This document shows, one piece after another, positions 32,433-35,255 of a DNA stretch of 35,255 nt. The position numbers were made by a program, and so were the translations under genes. Position 1 is the stretch's first letter, and each line of letters starts with the position of its first letter. This DNA comes from Gemmatimonadota bacterium (lineage in GTDB: Bacteria; Gemmatimonadota; Gemmatimonadetes; Gemmatimonadales; GWC2-71-9). Below the pieces are notes generated by a model. The model did no database searches and was not told where the DNA came from. It saw only the letters and a list, made by a program, of their open reading frames with translations. The DNA is taken from positions 1 to 35,255 of the forward strand of contig QHUT01000144.1 in assembly GCA_003222055.1 (NCBI GenBank), read 5' to 3'.

Positions 32433-34778
32433 TCAAGGCTTCGGAGACGAAGCGGTCGGCTGACACGCCAAACCATCGTCGCGAAATGCCGTAGCGTTGA
32501 TCACCTGATTGTCGCACAACAGGATGTTCCCGACAGCCGCAGCTTCGATTCGGAAGCCGTACTTCTGAGGATCGCCGCCCGCGGTCTCGTCAATCAGGTT
32601 GTTCGTGAACAAGTTGGCGGTCCCGGGCGCCTCGACCTTCATGCCGTAGCGGATGACGTTATGTCCACTGTTATGCTGAACAAGCCATCCATTCCCGTCG
32701 AGGCTTACCCACGAGTTGACGTTGTCCAGTTGCTCGACCTCCCCAGTGCCGTCAAAGGTGTTGTCACGGATCAGTCCGTAGTCGCTGCCTGGCTTCACGT
32801 CGATGTGCTCGGCCCGCACGTTTGGGCCCATGGTATTACCGACGACGGCGTTCGAATCGCAGTGATCCGACCCCCCGATGTCCGCCGTGCCGATATAGAT
32901 TCCCTCGCCCCACACTGCCACGGCCACCCCAGTATCCCAAATGGTGCTTGCCTCAATCACGTTGTGCGTGCTGGACGTTTTCAGTTCAATGCCCGCCTGC
33001 CCCGTGTGATGGATCTGGAGATTGTGGAAGTAATCGTGGCTCGCCCCAAAGGCGATGACGGCGCGTAAGGCGTCCGTAATGGTGAAGCCCTCGAACGTCC
33101 AATAGCTGGCCCCATTCAGGGTCAGGCCGTCCCAGCCGGTCAACGAGTTGGCGTCGATGATGGCAGCGGGCGAGCCGTACAATTTGATGCAGTGGGCGGC
33201 GGTGCCAGAAACGTTGACCGCGAACCCCCAGCCGTTCGCGTCGTACGTCCCGTCGGCTAAGTGGATCTGGTCGCCGGCCCGCGCACTATCGAGCGCGGCA
33301 TGGAGGTCATTGGCCGTTGCGACCTCCACGAGCCGGAGATAGGCCGTCTGTTGACATGACGGCGAGAAGCCTGCCGGGTTCGTCACGATGATGGCTGCCG
33401 TGCCGCTCTGCCCTTCGCTCGTCGCCGTGACCGTCACTGAGCCCGCTGCTACGCCGGTCACGACGCCGCTGCTGCTCGCCGTAGCCCAAGCGGTGTTGGA
33501 GCTGGTCCACGTCACTGTGCGACCAGTCAGGATGTTACCGCCCGCATCCTTCACTGTGGCGGCGAACTGCAGGGTCTGTCCCACCAGCACGCTTCCCGAG
33601 GCTGGACTCACGGTCACCGAGGCCACCGGCACTAGCGTCACGTTGATGGACGCTGCCCCGCTCTTCCCTTCGCTGGTCGCCGTGATCGTCACTGCGCCCG
33701 CTGCCACGCCCGTTACCATGCCGCTGCCGCTCGCCGTCGCCGCGCCGGTGTTGGAGCTCGTCCACGTCACCGTCCGCCCGGTCAGGACCTTGCCGCCCGC
33801 ATCCTTCGGTGTCGCGGAGAGCTGCAGCGTCTGCCCTACCGGCACGCTCCCCGAGGCCGGACTCACGGTCACCGAGGCTACTGGCACGTTCGTCACGGTG
33901 ATCACCGCCGTGCCACTCTGCCCCTCGCTCGTCCCCGTGATCGTCGCCGTGCCCGCCGTTACGCCCGTCACGACCCCGCTGCTGCTCACGGTCGCCCAGG
34001 CGGTGTTGGAGCTCGTCCACGTCACCGTCCGACCAGTCAGGGTGTTACCGTCCACATCCTTGGGCGCGGCGGTGAGTCGTAGCGTCTGCCCCACCGGCAC
34101 GCTTCCCGAGGCCGGACTCACGGTCACCGAGGCTACGGGCACGTTCGTCACCGCGATCGCCGTCGTGCCGCTCTGCCCTTCGCTGGTCGCCGTGATCGTC
34201 GCCGTGCCCGCCGCAAGGGCTGTTGCGAGACCCGCCGACGTCACCCTGGCAATCAGCGAATTGGAACTAGACCATGTCATCGCCCGACCCGCCAAAATAG
34301 TCCCGCTGCTGTCCTTCGCAACCGCGGTCAGCTGGATCGTGCCGCCGACCTGCAGGCTTGCCGCAGCGGGGCTCACCGCCACCGAAGCCACGGGCCGCCG
34401 CACTACGCTGACAACCGCAGTGTCTGCTGTCCCGCTCGCTTGGCCGGTCGCGATCACACCGAACTTTCCCGTAGTCGACCCGGCCTGATACTGCCCGTAG
34501 TGCCGCCCGCCGCTGCTGCTCGTGTCGGTGATGCTACCGCCTGTCGTACTCCAGCTCACGTCAATGCGGGCCGTATCACCATCGGCGGTGAACGCCACAG
34601 CGACGAAATCCTGGACCTGGCCTTGATAGAGGGTGATGACATTCGGAGAGACTGCAACGTGGCCGACCGTGACGGCGCCCGTATCGGTGAGGCCTACCGG
34701 CTTTTCGCACGCAAAGGTTGCCGCGGCGGCGAGCGCCACCGTGGCGAGGCAAACCGCGCGATCTGGCACGAACCGCAT
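32433..34778 (-). CDS. Surface protein with four Ig-like (Big_2) repeats and a parallel beta-helix
   Basis: A 781-residue exported protein. The signal segment is at residues 8-24 with Cys24 (AAAATFAC), a possible lipoprotein site. A divergent Ig-like unit lies at ~36-127, four near-identical 85-residue bacterial Ig-like repeats start at 128, 213, 298 and 383, and a right-handed parallel beta-helix spans ~484-760. The helix begins ATANDLHAALDSARAGDQIHLADGTYD, a start typical of chondroitinase-B/PL6-like and related lyases. No catalytic residues were assigned, so polysaccharide binding or cleavage are both possible. I prefer ATG 34778 over the in-frame GTG at 34790, because the c-di-GMP riboswitch ends just upstream. 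Next to an EPS locus, a role as biofilm adhesin or matrix-modifying protein is likely. Confidence 0.88.
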   Translation of the reverse strand: MRFVPDRAVCLATVALAAAATFACEKPVGLTDTGAVTVGHVAVSPNVITLYQGQVQDFVAVAFTADGDTARIDVSWSTTGGSITDTSSSGGRHYGQYQAGSTTGKFGVIATGQASGTADTAVVSVVRRPVASVAVSPAAASLQVGGTIQLTAVAKDSSGTILAGRAMTWSSSNSLIARVTSAGLATALAAGTATITATSEGQSGTTAIAVTNVPVASVTVSPASGSVPVGQTLRLTAAPKDVDGNTLTGRTVTWTSSNTAWATVSSSGVVTGVTAGTATITGTSEGQSGTAVITVTNVPVASVTVSPASGSVPVGQTLQLSATPKDAGGKVLTGRTVTWTSSNTGAATASGSGMVTGVAAGAVTITATSEGKSGAASINVTLVPVASVTVSPASGSVLVGQTLQFAATVKDAGGNILTGRTVTWTSSNTAWATASSSGVVTGVAAGSVTVTATSEGQSGTAAIIVTNPAGFSPSCQQTAYLRLVEVATANDLHAALDSARAGDQIHLADGTYDANGWGFAVNVSGTAAHCIKLYGSPAAIIDANSLTGWDGLTLNGASYWTFEGFTITDALRAVIAFGASHDYFHNLQIHHTGQAGIELKTSSTHNVIEASTIWDTGVAVAVWGEGIYIGTADIGGSDHCDSNAVVGNTMGPNVRAEHIDVKPGSDYGLIRDNTFDGTGEVEQLDNVNSWVSLDGNGWLVQHNSGHNVIRYGMKVEAPGTANLFTNNLIDETAGGDPQKYGFRIEAAAVGNILLCDNQVINATAFRDDGLACQPTASSPKP
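33378..34397 (-). repeat. Four tandem 255-bp Ig-domain repeats
   Basis: Four consecutive 85-codon units (each around PVASVTVSPASGSVPVGQT ... GRTVTWTSSN ... GTATITATSEGQSG) are strongly alike at both protein and DNA level. The last three are the most similar, which points to recent duplication or gene conversion. Repeat number could vary between strains. Confidence 0.88.
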
Positions 34779-34790
34779 AAGCGACCCCAC

Positions 34791-34890
34791 TCGTCGGCGG
34801 CTCGACTGGCATAGCGACTCTCGCGAGGAGAGTTCGCCTTAGCCTCGGGGCTTTGCGTCCCCACCTTTCGGTGGGTTTGCCGTGTATCGG
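34791..34890 (-). promoter_or_regulatory. Cyclic di-GMP-I (GEMM) riboswitch
   Basis: Read on the - strand, the leader shows the full GEMM core in order: CACGGCAAACC (34884-34874), a six-pair stem with the GAAA tetraloop (CCCACC-GAAA-GGTGGG, 34875-34860), the invariant GGACGCAAAGCC (34860-34849) and GAGGCTAAGG (34845-34836, tetraloop-receptor side). A variable hairpin follows (ACTCTC/GAGAGT region), then GCCAGTCGAGCCGCCG (34810-34795), which closes P1 with CGGC. The aptamer ends about 13-17 nt before the ATG at 34778, so control of ribosome access is the likely output. The motif match is direct; the ON or OFF sense is not evident. Confidence 0.93.
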
Positions 34891-35058
34891 AATGGGCCGC
34901 AGCACGGCCCGGAAGCGGTGCTTCGTGGTGGCAAAACCTATTCCGCGCCAGGGAACAGCTCACCCCTATGATTGTCTTGGCTTGCCGTGCAGGCAGCTTG
35001 ATTGGCTCTAAGGCTCTCAAAATGCTAGATTCATTGCAAAATGCACTGTGCTGTGGCC
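34891..35058. other. Intergenic region between ppc and the riboswitch
   Basis: These 168 nt are A+T-richer than the surroundings and should contain the promoter of the riboswitch transcript. A small stem (gggcc/ggccc, 34894-34910) lies just upstream of the aptamer, and gcattttg is repeated twice on the - strand near 35020-35045. No clear -35/-10 pair or ppc terminator was identified. Confidence 0.35.
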
Positions 35059-35255
35059 CTACCCCGTCGTCCCGAACCCCGCCGCGATGCAGTTGATCGA
35101 CAAGAGCAGCGCCGGTCGGGTGTCTTCCTGGCCGGCCCGATAGCACCGCAACAGGTCGACCTGCTGCCGGCTGACCTGATTGAGTATCGGCAGGCGGCTC
35201 TCGAGGCGCCGGCGGAACTGGGGGAACCGGCGGGCGAGGTCCCCGGACCCCGCGA
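35059..35255 (-). CDS. ppc: Phosphoenolpyruvate carboxylase, C-terminal end (partial)
   Basis: The - strand frame entering from the right edge encodes about 65 residues and stops at 35061-35059. It contains LNQVSRQQVDLLRCYRAG and ends LLLSINCIAAGFGTTG. This matches the end of PEP carboxylase (QVELLRRxR ... LLLTINGIAAGLRNTG), the enzyme that makes oxaloacetate from PEP and bicarbonate. The start lies outside the window. The final residues differ from the usual RNTG. The fragment has no start codon in view and is easily overlooked. Confidence 0.8.
   Translation of the reverse strand, partial: AGSGDLARRFPQFRRRLESRLPILNQVSRQQVDLLRCYRAGQEDTRPALLLSINCIAAGFGTTG

Noticed and set aside
33388-34488. 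366-residue + strand frame within the Ig-repeat gene
   Set aside because: It is the antisense reading of the tandem repeats, so its own repetitiveness (VTEATGT units) is derived, not evidence of a gene.
34900-34945. Sigma-54 promoter-like TGGC...TTTTGC upstream of the riboswitch
   Set aside because: The distance between the GG and GC elements is several bases too long for a sigma-54 promoter.
1-35255. CRISPR arrays, insertion sequences, tRNA or rRNA genes
   Set aside because: No regularly spaced short repeats, transposase motifs, terminal inverted repeats or tRNA cloverleaf were found by eye on either strand.

Overview
The window is a high-GC bacterial chromosome segment. The mix of secreted M16 peptidase and amidohydrolase pairs, Ig-like-repeat surface proteins and generally weak Shine-Dalgarno sites suggests a Gemmatimonadota-like soil or environmental bacterium. 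This assignment is an inference from gene style; no rRNA or other phylogenetic marker was compared.

Region 1 (1-7.7 kb, + strand) is a tightly packed run of exported or periplasmic enzymes: the 3' part of a TIM-barrel amidohydrolase, a small exported beta-rich protein, a catalytic M16 zinc peptidase followed by a non-catalytic M16 partner fused to a copy of that beta-rich domain, and an active lipoprotein amidohydrolase followed by a paralogue that lacks its histidine metal ligands. The run ends in a large nested inverted repeat shared with the convergent rplU-rpmA operon.

Region 2 (7.7-13.6 kb) is housekeeping: rpmA, rplU (with a good promoter placed so close to the start codon that the mRNA should be nearly leaderless), ribonuclease G/E (TTG start), a secreted prolyl oligopeptidase and an acyl-CoA dehydrogenase.

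Region 3 (13.6-32.4 kb) is a Wzx/Wzy-type exopolysaccharide locus. A 12.7-kb + strand operon, mostly with overlapping start and stop codons, encodes in order: polyprenyl-phosphate sugar-1-phosphate transferase, Wza-like export protein, Wzc-like BY-kinase with a C-terminal tyrosine cluster, a truncated glycosyltransferase, a GT4 glycosyltransferase, a Wzx flippase, a polysaccharide deacetylase, two tandem GT2 paralogues and a Wzy/O-antigen-ligase-type polymerase. Flanking modules on both strands add an FkbM methyltransferase, a sugar-nucleotide epimerase/dehydratase, UDP-GlcNAc 2-epimerase, a WecG/TagA-type transferase and a second deacetylase-fold protein. Together they would start, extend, modify, flip, polymerise and export a ManNAc-containing polymer.

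Region 4 (32.4-35.3 kb, - strand) holds a large surface protein with four 85-residue Ig-like repeats and a parallel beta-helix. Its leader is a clear cyclic di-GMP-I (GEMM) riboswitch ending about 13 nt before the start codon. This ties the biofilm second messenger to a candidate adhesin or polysaccharide-binding protein beside the EPS genes, and it is the most notable signal in the window. The window closes with the C-terminal end of phosphoenolpyruvate carboxylase, which has no start codon inside the window.
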